NCBI RefSeq assembly: GCF_001984155.1
Contig: NZ_MTQO01000023.1
Span: forward strand, 1 to 64,000
DNA length: 64,000 nt
Direction: 5' to 3'
Source of the DNA: Actinosynnema sp. ALI-1.44
GTDB taxonomy: Bacteria; Actinomycetota; Actinomycetes; Mycobacteriales; Pseudonocardiaceae
The notes below the pieces were generated by a model, which saw only the letters and a program-made list of their open reading frames with translations, was not told the origin of the DNA and made no database searches. Shown here in pieces: positions 43,484 through 51,420 of the stretch. Each line of letters starts with the position of its first letter. Position 1 is the stretch's first letter. A program made the position numbers and the translations under genes.

Positions 43484-44065
43484 TCAACGGCCAGCTTTGC
43501 AGCGCGGGTTCGCGGTGATCATGAAACCTTCCCAGGCCAGTGAACTCGGGCTGCCGTCGAAGCGTTCGACTGCCAGATCCGTGAAGTCGACAACACCTTC
43601 GATGCAGTGCGACAGGTAGCCGTCGGACGCGGGAAGGCCGCACTCGTTGAACCAGTACAGCGAGTGCGCTGCCGCAGTCAGCTCCTGGGGGTGGTCCAAA
43701 CTGATCATCGAGGGCCAGTCCTTTGTCAGGTTGGGGCTGTCGAGAAACTCCCAGCCGTACATCGACCCCGACACAGCGATCGAGGCAAAGAACTCCTCGA
43801 CCGCATCGAAGTCACGCAGTGGGATCGCGGGCCCGTACCGAGGACTTTCGGCTGGTCGCTCGCGGCGCAACAGGACTCGGACCGCTGACGCCCCGGACAG
43901 GATCAAGGCCCTGCGGGTGTCCGGGTCGACTGGACTGTGCTCGGGCAGCGCAAGCACGTGAAGCAATATCGCGACGCTTCCGTCCGGCCTCAGGCGAAGT
44001 CCAGTCACCGTAGCCTCGTTCAGGGCTTCGTTGAGGTCTTCCACGACCCACACGACCATGCCCAT
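43484..44065 (-). CDS. Hypothetical soluble protein
   Basis: 193 residues, globular and acidic, with no signal or membrane segment. Regions MGMVVWVVEDLNEALNEATV, GLRLRPDGSVAILLHVLALP and GAIPLRDFDAVEEFFASIAV-like segments alternate strands and helices, and WEFLDSPNLTKDWPSMISL and LYWFNECGLPASDGYL are rich in aromatics. It resembles small conserved actinobacterial proteins sometimes found as immunity-type or stand-alone proteins, but no family is recognised. The start is 44065, though a TTG at 44095 would add ten residues. Codon use looks genuine throughout. Confidence 0.65.
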   Translation of the reverse strand: MGMVVWVVEDLNEALNEATVTGLRLRPDGSVAILLHVLALPEHSPVDPDTRRALILSGASAVRVLLRRERPAESPRYGPAIPLRDFDAVEEFFASIAVSGSMYGWEFLDSPNLTKDWPSMISLDHPQELTAAAHSLYWFNECGLPASDGYLSHCIEGVVDFTDLAVERFDGSPSSLAWEGFMITANPRCKAGR

Positions 44066-44299
44066 GTCTTGATCATCGCCGGTCCACAGCCCCAACGCAC
44101 CAGATTTCTATGTAGCCGTCCAGCCCGGTACTGCCACGATTGGGACACCATCGGCGTGGGGACCGGACGCGGTCAGGACACCACGCTGGGATCAGTTGAT
44201 CGAGCCGGTCGCCGCCGCATCAGCTGGGAAACCCAAGAAAGCCGTCGGCGGCGGGGAGGTTGGAGTCGATTGTGGATGCGATCCGAGTGCCGAGGTGGA

Positions 44300-44599
44300 A
44301 GCTGGGTACGTGTGCCAGCAGCGGTGTGTCAACGCGGCTGCCGAGTTGCGCATCGCGAGGCGGCGGGCGAGTTGTTCGGTAGCCGTTGTATTGCACACCA
44401 GCACCGACGCGTCCCGTCGCCGACCAGACGAAGTGCCGCGCGTACCGCGTCGTGGAAGTCGTGCTCGGTGGTTGTCGTCACAGTCGACCGGGGCTGATCG
44501 AGCGCGTTGGGCGCAGACGAGCTCAGCGACAGTGTTGTGGCCGGACGCCGGAGGGCCAGCGAGGAGGATGACTGTCATCGTTGCGGACTTGGTGTGCAT
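44300..44599 (-). pseudogene. P-loop ATPase pseudogene
   Basis: The start MTVILLAGPPASGHNTVAEL looks like a small P-loop NTPase acting on nucleic acid or nucleotides, but the Walker A lysine is replaced by His. After VDCDD the sequence continues in a second frame (TEHDFHDAVRAALRLVGDGT), then returns to the first (VLVCNTTATEQLARRLAMRN), so two frameshifts have occurred. The loss of the lysine and the frame breaks make it inactive. The DNA from 44600 to 44931 shows no gene. Confidence 0.6.
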
Positions 44600-44931
44600 G
44601 CCATGTCTCTGACCTTGCCTGACGCGGTCTGACTGGGTACGCGGTCGGCCGGGCTGGACGATCGGATTGGTACGCGGCACGAGGCGATCACAGGTACCTG
44701 GAGGGCTGAGACTGAGCGCCCGGGTTGGCCAGTCAAGCACCGGAGTTGGCCATAGGTGCTCCTCGCGACCTTCTCCAGCAGCAGTCGAAGCGTTTCAAGG
44801 CCACGGCTCACGCGCTCATCGCGGCAGATGAGGATGACCGGCCGGCGTCGCGATCGCTGTCTGGAGACGCTCGACGCGCGCCCTTACCGTGGCAGCAGAG
44901 TCCGGGTGGAGCGATGGCCCAGTGCGGCAGA

Positions 44932-45849
44932 TTAGGGAACGATCACTACGGCGCCCCGCACGCCGCCTTGGGCCAGTTGGTCGTGGGCCGCTGGCGCGTC
45001 GGCGAAGGAGTACACCGCGGCGACGCGCAGCGGAATGTCGCCGCTTTCCACCAATTGCACCAGGTCACTCAGCCGGGAGCCGTCCGGCAGCACGTCCAGT
45101 GCCAAGGTCCGGATCTCTCTGACCGGCTCCGGGCGCAGCGGGGGTGAGGCGGCTACATACCCGCCACCATCTCTGACCAGTTCCATCAGTGATGGGCCGA
45201 TCAGTGCCAGGTCGACCACCGCGTCGAAGCTGCCCGGCGCCAGCGCGGGTGGATCGTCCGAGCGCGGCACGAACGCCGCGCCTTGCGACTCGACGAACTC
45301 GCGGTCGTCGGCTCCCGCGATTCCGGTGGCGTGCAGGCCGGCGACCCGGGCCAGTGCAAGGGTGAAGCCGCCGACCTGCCCTGCCGCGCCGGTGACGAGT
45401 ACGGATGAGCCCGTCGGGAGCGCGAGCAGGTCGAGGGCTTGGGCGGCGGCGAGGCCGTTGGTCGGCAAGGTCGCGGCCTCGGTGGCGGGGATCCCGGTGG
45501 GTGCGGCGGTCAGCCACGCGGCCTCCAGGACCACGTACTCCGCGTGGGCTCCGACCGTGGTGCGCACCCAGGGCGAGAAGCCGATGACATCGTCATCGAG
45601 GGTGAGATCTCCGACGGACGGACCCACCGCGTCGACCCTGCCTGCCACGTCCCAGCCGGGCACGTACGGCAGCCCTGCCGGCAGCGGTGCCGGGAACCGG
45701 CCGGCACGAACCATGAGGTCAACGGGGTGGACGACGGAGGCGGCGACCCGCACTCGCACCTGTCCCGGCCCCGGCTCGGGTACCGGCAGGTCCGCCGCCA
45801 CGTGCAGGACCTCCGGTCCTCCGAACTCTGTGTAGCTCACTGCGCGCAT
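44932..45849 (-). CDS. NADPH-dependent quinone oxidoreductase (zinc-independent MDR)
   Basis: 305 residues of the medium-chain reductase superfamily: N-terminal MRAVSYTEFGGPEVLHVAAD, PYVPGWDVAGRVDAVGPSVG, the cofactor motif VLVTGAAGQVGGFTLALARV, and a C-terminal YSFADAPAAHDQLAQGGVRG with VVIVP. It reduces quinones or enals with NADPH. The start at 45849 follows GAAAGG. It is divergent from an HxlR regulator and the gap contains two identical AGGTACCT operator cores, so expression is probably induced by quinones or electrophiles. Confidence 0.92.
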   Translation of the reverse strand: MRAVSYTEFGGPEVLHVAADLPVPEPGPGQVRVRVAASVVHPVDLMVRAGRFPAPLPAGLPYVPGWDVAGRVDAVGPSVGDLTLDDDVIGFSPWVRTTVGAHAEYVVLEAAWLTAAPTGIPATEAATLPTNGLAAAQALDLLALPTGSSVLVTGAAGQVGGFTLALARVAGLHATGIAGADDREFVESQGAAFVPRSDDPPALAPGSFDAVVDLALIGPSLMELVRDGGGYVAASPPLRPEPVREIRTLALDVLPDGSRLSDLVQLVESGDIPLRVAAVYSFADAPAAHDQLAQGGVRGAVVIVP

Positions 45850-45887
45850 CTGCGTGCCTTTCACTCAATGTCGTGGTGTCGATGACC

Positions 45888-45924
45888 GTAGGTACCTGTG
45901 GGCACTGCGAGAAAGTAGGTACCT
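45888..45924. promoter_or_regulatory. Paired HxlR operator sites
   Basis: GTAGGTACCT occurs at 45888-45897 and again at 45915-45924; AGGTACCT is a perfect 8-bp palindrome and the copies are 27 bp apart, centred between the divergent quinone reductase (start 45849) and HxlR gene (start 45959). Two dimers could bind and cover both promoters. Confidence 0.65.
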
Positions 45925-45958
45925 TGAAGTGCCCAAGGCACTGGCAAAGGTGGTAAAC

Positions 45959-46357
45959 GTGGCAACGACGACCGCTGCACAACGACGAGAGCAGGCCAAA
46001 CGCGACTATGACGCGTTTCTGGCGAGCTGCCCGACTCGGGAGTTACTGAGCACGCTCACCGACAAGTGGGCGGCGCTGGTGATCGCGGCGCTCGCCGACG
46101 GTCCGCGGCGCCATAGCGAACTCGCCCGCCGCATCGCCGGCCTCAGCCAGAAGATGCTCACTCAGACGCTGCGCACGCTGGAACGCGATGGTCTACTCAC
46201 CCACACGGTGACCGCGTCGGTGCCGGCTCGCGTCGACTACGCACTCACCCCGCTCGGCCACGATCTGTTCCCCCTGATGGTCGCGATCAAGGCCTGGGCA
46301 GAGACACATATGGATCGTGTCTTCGAGGCTCGCGCCCAGTTCGACACACGAACATGA
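45959..46357 (+). CDS. HxlR-family regulator of the quinone oxidoreductase
   Basis: 132 residues with a basic N-terminal helix (AQRREQAKRDYDAFLASCPT), the winged helix TLTDKWAALVIAALADGPRR, HSELARRIAGLSQKMLTQTL and wing TVTASVPARVDYALTPLGHD. The Cys in ASCPT, just before the HTH, is at the place where thiol-sensing HxlR proteins (YodB, HypR type) carry their redox Cys, so direct oxidation or quinone adduct sensing is plausible. GTG 45959 has AAAGGTGG upstream. It lies beside two AGGTACCT palindromes. Confidence 0.92.
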   Translation: MATTTAAQRREQAKRDYDAFLASCPTRELLSTLTDKWAALVIAALADGPRRHSELARRIAGLSQKMLTQTLRTLERDGLLTHTVTASVPARVDYALTPLGHDLFPLMVAIKAWAETHMDRVFEARAQFDTRT

Positions 46358-46631
46358 CGACCGGTGGGCGCCGGCCTCCCGCGCCCGGTCACCGGGCGAG
46401 CGAAACCATCCCAGGTGCGTCCACGATCCAGGCCATCTACGGGCTGGCGATAGAGCTGGCCACAGAGACAGACAAAGGGACCACCCGGAACGCACTGAAC
46501 TCGGCATGGCAGTGCGTTGGATGCCATCGTGACCGGCACCGGATACGGACGGCGGTCGGCCGCGCGGTTTGGCATGGTGGGGTGTGGGGGCATCGCCCGA
46601 CTTTGAACCGCTGGTCGGTGCCTGACCGGAA

Positions 46632-47744
46632 TCACCGTACCGGGGGCCACCGGTGGTTGCGGGCTTCGATCGCTTCCCAGGTTGCCGGGATGATCCGGTC
46701 CCGCGCCTCGGGAACGCCTTCCTGGGCGCGGTGCACCTGCGGTCGCATCGCTTGCTCGTAGCGGCCGAACGCCTGGCCGAGGTCTCCGTCGCAGGTGGCC
46801 CACTCATCGGCCAGGATGTCGGCGCCGATCATGGCCAGCGGCGTCCCCTGGCCGGAGAAGAACGACGGCGCGAATGCCGCGTCGCCGAGCAGCACCACCC
46901 TCCCCCGCGACCACCGGTCCATGTGCACCTGGCTGGCCGAGTCGAGGTAGAAGTCCTCGGACCGCTTGAGCACGTCCAGGACCTCGGCGGTTTTCCAGCC
47001 CCGCACGGAGGAGTAGGTGTCGAGCACGAGCTGCCGTTGTTGGTCGACGTCGTGGTAGTCGTACGCGATTTCCGGAGACAGGAAGGTGAAGCCACCCATC
47101 GTCCGGTCCGCGTAGTCGCTGATCAGGACCGACCGGCCGGGCACGCCGTAGAAGTAGGCCTCCCCGTCGGCGCCGAGTTCGGCCGGGAGGGAGAGAATGC
47201 CGTAGTACACCCCGAGGTGCCGTCGGTAGCGCTCCTCCGGCCCGAAGACGAGCCGCCGGGTGTTGGAGTGGATCCCGTCCGCTCCCACCAGTAGTTCGTA
47301 GCGGCCGGCGCGTCCGCTGGTGAATCCGACCTCTACCGCGTCGCCGGTGTCGGTCACCTCCTGGATGGAGTCTCCGTACACGAAGGTCACGTCCGGGCCG
47401 ATCGACCCGTGCAGGATGTCGATGAGGTCGCTGCGGAAGATCTCCAGGTCGTCCGGGCTGTCCTGGGGGAGCTCGGTGGGCAGTGCGCCGACCTTCTCGC
47501 CGTTCTCGTCCACGATGTGCGTGAATGCGCTCCTCTGGGCGGCGCCGGTCTCGTGCGCGGCGAGCGTGTCCCGGATGCCCATGCCGGCCGCCACGTCGAG
47601 GGCCGTGCCCCGCACGTCGATCGGTGCTCCGCTGCGGCGCAGCTCCGGCGCCCGTTCCACCACGGTGACCTCGGCGCCCCGTGCGCTGAACCGCTGCGCC
47701 GCGGTCAGGCCCGCGACGCTGGCTCCGCTGATCAGGATGGCCAT
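46632..47744 (-). CDS. FAD-dependent monooxygenase (TetX-like)
   Basis: 370 residues: FAD start ILISGASVAGLTAAQRFSAR, acidic VVERAPELRRSGAPIDVRGT, the DG motif LLVGADGIHSNTRRLVFG, and the GD motif GRVVLLGDAAFAPSFFSGQG. The APIDVRGTALDV and FSGQGT variants place it in the TetX/PgaE-like group acting on aromatic polyketides, antibiotics or other phenolics. It has no thioredoxin-like tail. GAGGAG precedes ATG 47744. It is divergent from a GntR gene across a 135-bp gap with an ATTGCATGCAAT palindrome, which suggests induction by a substrate. Confidence 0.9.
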   Translation of the reverse strand: MAILISGASVAGLTAAQRFSARGAEVTVVERAPELRRSGAPIDVRGTALDVAAGMGIRDTLAAHETGAAQRSAFTHIVDENGEKVGALPTELPQDSPDDLEIFRSDLIDILHGSIGPDVTFVYGDSIQEVTDTGDAVEVGFTSGRAGRYELLVGADGIHSNTRRLVFGPEERYRRHLGVYYGILSLPAELGADGEAYFYGVPGRSVLISDYADRTMGGFTFLSPEIAYDYHDVDQQRQLVLDTYSSVRGWKTAEVLDVLKRSEDFYLDSASQVHMDRWSRGRVVLLGDAAFAPSFFSGQGTPLAMIGADILADEWATCDGDLGQAFGRYEQAMRPQVHRAQEGVPEARDRIIPATWEAIEARNHRWPPVR

Positions 47745-47763
47745 AGGAACAACTCCTCTCAGG

Positions 47764-47796
47764 ATTGCATGCAATTAAGTATATGTTGCATGAAAT
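47764..47796. promoter_or_regulatory. Palindromic GntR operator candidate
   Basis: ATTGCATGCAAT (47764-47775) is a perfect 12-bp palindrome; TTGCATGAAAT (47786-47796) is a partial copy 21 bp away. The site is 20-50 nt upstream of the monooxygenase start and on the way to the GntR start, in an AT-rich stretch unlike the neighbourhood. Confidence 0.6.
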
Positions 47797-47879
47797 ATGG
47801 TCGTGTGGTCGACTTGGCGACGCCGTGGGGGAGTCCAGTCGCGGCTGATACTCGAGTGGCGGCAAATGGGAGGGCGATA

Positions 47880-48578
47880 GTGCCGGACACCGATCGCGCA
47901 CGGCGGAGCGTGCAGATCGTCGAGGACCTGACGATGTCCCTGGCCGATCGGATCGCGAATGGCGAGTTCCCGCTCGGTACCTGGATGCGCCAGGCGAAGG
48001 TGGCGAAGGACTACGCCGTGAGCCGGACACCGGCGAGCCTGGCGCTGAGCAGGCTCGAGGCGATGGGGATCCTGGAACGTGTGCCCAACCGTGGGTTCCG
48101 GGTTCGCTACCCGTCGCTCCAGGAGATCATGGAGCTGTTCGAGGTACGCGCGCTACTGGAGGGACACGCTGCCTGCCTCGCGGCGAGCAGGATTACCGAG
48201 GCGCAGCTCCAGCGGCTCTGGGAGCAGGTAGCCGGCTTCCGCCGGGCCGTGCAGCTGATCCGGGACGGCGCGGACCCCGAGGCTGTCGGCGCGTCGTGGC
48301 AGCAGTCGTACAGCACCTTCCACCGGATGGTCTTCGACGCGGCGGGCAACAAACAGCTGCACGAGGCCGCCGACGCGTTGTACCGCAAGCTGCCGCGCAA
48401 GGTCTCCTGGCGGGCACTGCGGGGCGACCCGAGATCGCTCACACAGCACGCCAACGAGCACGAGTACATCACCACGGCCATCGAAAGGCGCGACGGGGCG
48501 AAGGCCCGGGAACTGACCATCGCGCACATCGAAACGGCACGCGAGCTCATCATCACCCACCTGCCGGCTCCGGACTGA
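47880..48578 (+). CDS. GntR/FadR-family regulator
   Basis: 232 residues. The N-terminal winged helix reads SLADRIANGEFPLGTWMRQA, KVAKDYAVSRTPASLALSRL and ILERVPNRGFRVRYPSLQEI; the C-terminal FCD-type helical domain reads LFEVRALLEGHAACLAASRI and FHRMVFDAAGNKQLHEAADA, with HANEHEYITTAI supplying metal or ligand histidines. FadR-type members bind small acids. GGGAGGG precedes GTG 47880. It probably controls the divergent monooxygenase through the palindrome at 47764. Confidence 0.9.
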   Translation: MPDTDRARRSVQIVEDLTMSLADRIANGEFPLGTWMRQAKVAKDYAVSRTPASLALSRLEAMGILERVPNRGFRVRYPSLQEIMELFEVRALLEGHAACLAASRITEAQLQRLWEQVAGFRRAVQLIRDGADPEAVGASWQQSYSTFHRMVFDAAGNKQLHEAADALYRKLPRKVSWRALRGDPRSLTQHANEHEYITTAIERRDGAKARELTIAHIETARELIITHLPAPD

Positions 48579-48605
48579 ACCCTCCGGATCGTCACTGCCT
48601 GACTC

Positions 48606-48836
48606 CTACCGGCATGCCAACCGCCACAGGTTCTCGCCGCAGTGGTGCCGGATATCGCCGGTAAGCGCCGACTGCCGTCTGCGGTCACATTCCAGCGCCC
48701 GCACTTCCGAGGCGTCACGCGCACGGCTGGAAGCCACTTGTGCCTCACGAGCTTGGTCGAGGGCTGCCCTGGCGGACTTCTCAGCTGATCTGGCTCGTGA
48801 CACGGTGCCCGCGGCGCTGCGCTTCGCCGCGTGCAT
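48606..48836 (-). CDS. Small basic helical hypothetical protein (doubtful)
   Basis: 76 residues, strongly basic and helical (SRARSAEKSARAALDQAREA, then SSRARDASEVRALECDRRRQ), without a clear ribosome site or family. It might be a fragment of a coiled-coil protein. It is listed because the composition is not typical of antisense frames here, but coding status is uncertain. Confidence 0.25.
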   Translation of the reverse strand: MHAAKRSAAGTVSRARSAEKSARAALDQAREAQVASSRARDASEVRALECDRRRQSALTGDIRHHCGENLWRLACR

Positions 48837-49153
48837 GTTGATGCGGAGATCGCGACGAGCACGAACAAGAATCCTCAGTTTCTTCTGGAGATCGTGTTCT
48901 CGGCCAAATGCCGCGCCTTCTGGGCACGGATCACCCGCTCAGACGAGCGCGCGCTGGCAACCACATCGAGGTCTCTCTCTACCGCCGGTCCGACCCCAAC
49001 GGGAGCACCCGTCAGAACGCTATCGAGCCGGACGTGAAAGGCGCCTTCACGACCCTGATCGTGCGCAACGAACCCTCAGACCGGCTCTGCGCGACCGGCG
49101 CCATCGTTATCGACGGCACGCGCGTAGCCGCAGGGGAACCGCTATGCACGTGA
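48831..49153 (+). pseudogene. DUF2690-like gene remnant with a frameshift
   Basis: One frame gives LLEIVFSAKCRAFWARITRS; the continuation in another frame gives GNHIEVSLYRRSDPNGSTRQ, VKGAFTTLIVRNEPSDRLCA and TGAIVIDGTRVAAGEPLCT before the stop. The V(E)L-x-(Y/F)S-x-xC-x-A-x-WARI pattern is typical of DUF2690 extracellular domains of actinobacteria. A single frameshift near 48945 breaks it, and the N-terminal membrane or kinase part usually found with this domain is missing. Confidence 0.5.
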
Positions 49154-49942
49154 GTGCCTTAGGCACCGAGTGCCTGTTGAGATTCCCGAGCTGTGTCCTA
49201 AAAGGATAGTCGGCGGACGATGTCGCGACGGTTCGGTTGAGGCCGTGCGGGTGCGGATGTCGATCAGGCTGACTGGTGCGCGACCGGACGGCCCGCCGGA
49301 AGGAGGGACGATGTTTCACATGATCTTCGGTGGAAATGCCTCCACGTAGGTGCGATCAGACGGGTCCAGGACGCCTGATCGCACCAAGGCCTCGTCGGTT
49401 CAACCAGAAGCCGACGGGGCCGCTTCCAAGCACAGGTCAACTCAACCAGGCTCGCTTGTACTACTCCGTCAACCGCCACCACGGCTTCTTTCCCATGATC
49501 CGAGTCTGGCAGGCGACCGGCCGGTCTCGAAGTGAACGGTGCCCGGCTCGACACATCGCCGACGGCCGCCCGGGACGGCAGTGGCTCCTGGCCGGAAACT
49601 CATCGACGGTTCGCCGAGGTGGAACATGCCGTTAAAGGCGTTCGTTCCTCCGCGAGAAGCAGGGCACAACAAACACGCGTCGGTGAAACGTCGATGACAC
49701 ATCGAGTGATCAATGGAAAGTTGTCTTTGGCCATCACCGGTGAAAGCAGCTCCACGTTGCTCCGCAGGACCCGCCCTCGCCAGACGGAGGTGCATTGGAG
49801 TCCACGCCGAACACAGGCGACAAGTGTTCTGGCGACAGCAGATCGCAGGCGTTGAGCCGAGCCAGTGATCCGTTGGGTGCGGCGATCCGACTCGGCTCGT
49901 TGTTCGGTGCGCGGTTTGTGGTGCGACGATGCCGGGTATGCG
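49154..49942. other. 789-bp stretch without a convincing gene
   Basis: Several frames stay open on both strands but show no family features or starts. An 11-bp inverted repeat (GGTGCGATCAG at 49349-49359, CTGATCGCACC at 49375-49385) is the only clear structure. It may be decayed mobile DNA upstream of the PPK2 gene. Confidence 0.4.
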
Positions 49943-50935
49943 GTGTTGGTGCTTGATCAGTCGCCTGAACTCGTCAGCAGGTTCCCCGAACTGGTCGGGG
50001 CGGGATTGGTTGTCGACTACCCCGAAGGGGACGATCCCGTGCTGCGGCGCGCGGACGGCTCTGTGGTCGACACGTGGCGAGAGAACTACCCGTACACGAC
50101 GAGGATGTCGCGGGAGGAGTACGACCGGACGAAGCGTCTGTTGCAGATCGAACTGTTGAAGCTGCAGTACTGGATCAAGGACACCGGTGGGCGGATGGTG
50201 ATCCTGTTCGAGGGCAGGGACGCGGCGGGCAAGGGCGGCACGATCAAGCGGTTCACCGAGCACCTCAACCCTCGCGGCGCCCGGGTTGTCGCGTTAGGCA
50301 AGCCGACGGAGCGGGAACGGGGGGAGTGGTACTTCCAGCGCTACGTCAACTACTTGCCGACCGCGGGTGAGATCGTCTTGTTCGACCGGTCCTGGTACAA
50401 CCGCGCTGGGGTGGAGCGGGTGATGGAGTACTGCACCGAGCAGCAGTACCAGCGTTTCATGCGGCAAGCGCCGACGTTTGAGCGGATGTTGGTCGACGAC
50501 GGTGTGCTCCTGGTCAAGCTGTGGTTCTCGGTGTCCCGGTCGGAACAGCGGACGAGGTTTCTCATCCGCCAGGTAGATCCGGTGCGCCAGTGGAAACTCA
50601 GCGCCAACGACATCGAGTCACTCGATCTTTGGGATGCGTACACCCAGGCGAAAGTGGCGATGTTCCGCGAAACGGACACCGAGTCCGCGCCATGGACGGT
50701 CGTGAAGAGCAACGACAAGAAGCGCGCCCGGGTAGAGGCGATGCGCAGCGTGCTGGCCCGCGTCGACTACGAGGGCAAAGATCGTGACGCGGTCGGTGAA
50801 CCGGACCCCCAGGTGGTCGGCGCAGCGGCCACCCTGCTGGAAGAAGGCGAGGACGAAGCGTCTCTCAGCCCGACGCCGATCGCGCCCGTGGCGGATCCTG
50901 ATCACGGACCCGGGTTGCATCCCCAAGACGGCTGA
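49943..50935 (+). CDS. ppk2: Polyphosphate kinase 2 (PPK2 family)
   Basis: About 330 residues. The core has Walker A in VILFEGRDAAGKGGTIKRF, the PPK2 motif RGARVVALGKPTERERGEWY, the lid FDRSWYNRAGVERVMEYC, and SRSEQRTRFLIRQVDPVRQW followed by DAYTQAKVAMFRETDTESAP WTVVKSNDKKRAR (in two parts). PPK2 enzymes transfer phosphate between polyphosphate and nucleotides, usually GDP or ADP. The N-terminal VDYPEGDDPVLRRADGSVVD is usual for the longer actinobacterial type. The start is uncertain: GTG 49943 or 49949, since no ribosome site is clear. The acidic, Pro-rich tail is variable in the family. Confidence 0.92.
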   Translation: MLVLDQSPELVSRFPELVGAGLVVDYPEGDDPVLRRADGSVVDTWRENYPYTTRMSREEYDRTKRLLQIELLKLQYWIKDTGGRMVILFEGRDAAGKGGTIKRFTEHLNPRGARVVALGKPTERERGEWYFQRYVNYLPTAGEIVLFDRSWYNRAGVERVMEYCTEQQYQRFMRQAPTFERMLVDDGVLLVKLWFSVSRSEQRTRFLIRQVDPVRQWKLSANDIESLDLWDAYTQAKVAMFRETDTESAPWTVVKSNDKKRARVEAMRSVLARVDYEGKDRDAVGEPDPQVVGAAATLLEEGEDEASLSPTPIAPVADPDHGPGLHPQDG

Positions 50936-51092
50936 CGCACTGGAACCTCGCTGGACCATTGCCTGTCAATCAGGGTTTTGTGTGCTCAGGTGTTGGTCAT
51001 GGTGTTGCACAGCAGCGCCTTTCCTTGAACCTGCGTTGCGTATGCGTTGGTGGCGGCTTGGTCGCGTGGGCACTCACGCCCCGGTCGGGCTT

Positions 51093-51380
51093 TCAGGCGA
51101 ACTGTCGGGCGTGTTGGGTGGCCCGCTCGGCGAAGGTTCGTGGCGACCGGCCAGTGACTTCTTTGACCACCGGGGTCACGATGCCCACCATTGGAGGAAC
51201 CGTGGCCCACATGGTGAGCATGAAATCGATGCCCTCCTCCGGCCACCCCTCCGCACGCCACAACTGGCGTGCCTGCTCGTCGGTCAATTCCACGAAGCCG
51301 ATGTCCCGACCGACCGCCGCACCGATGGCTCGGACCTTGTCGGCGGGGGTGAGCGGACTCGGGTTGGTGGAGTCGATGGC
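51093..51380 (-). pseudogene. C-terminal remnant of an NmrA-like NAD(P)-binding protein
   Basis: The minus-strand frame reads STNPSPLTPADKVRAIGAAV, GRDIGFVELTDEQARQLWRA, EGWPEEGIDFMLTMWATVPP and EVTGRSPRTFAERATQHARQ before the stop. This is the characteristic last third of NmrA/NAD(P)H-binding reductases (GRxPRTFAxWA end). The Rossmann N-terminus that should lie upstream is replaced by the end of the FAD monooxygenase gene. An internal ATG at 51293 could only give a 66-residue stub. Confidence 0.72.
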
Positions 51381-51420
51381 TTGTCGTTTGGAAGACTGTC
51401 GATCATGTGTCCGGCAGTAA

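Noticed and set aside
44741-44931. Frames between the P-loop remnant and the quinone reductase
   Set aside because: No motif, no start, and frames on both strands are equally plausible, so no gene is called.
46804-48030. 408-codon minus-strand frame across the monooxygenase and GntR promoter
   Set aside because: It is a different frame of the monooxygenase gene and runs through both promoters.
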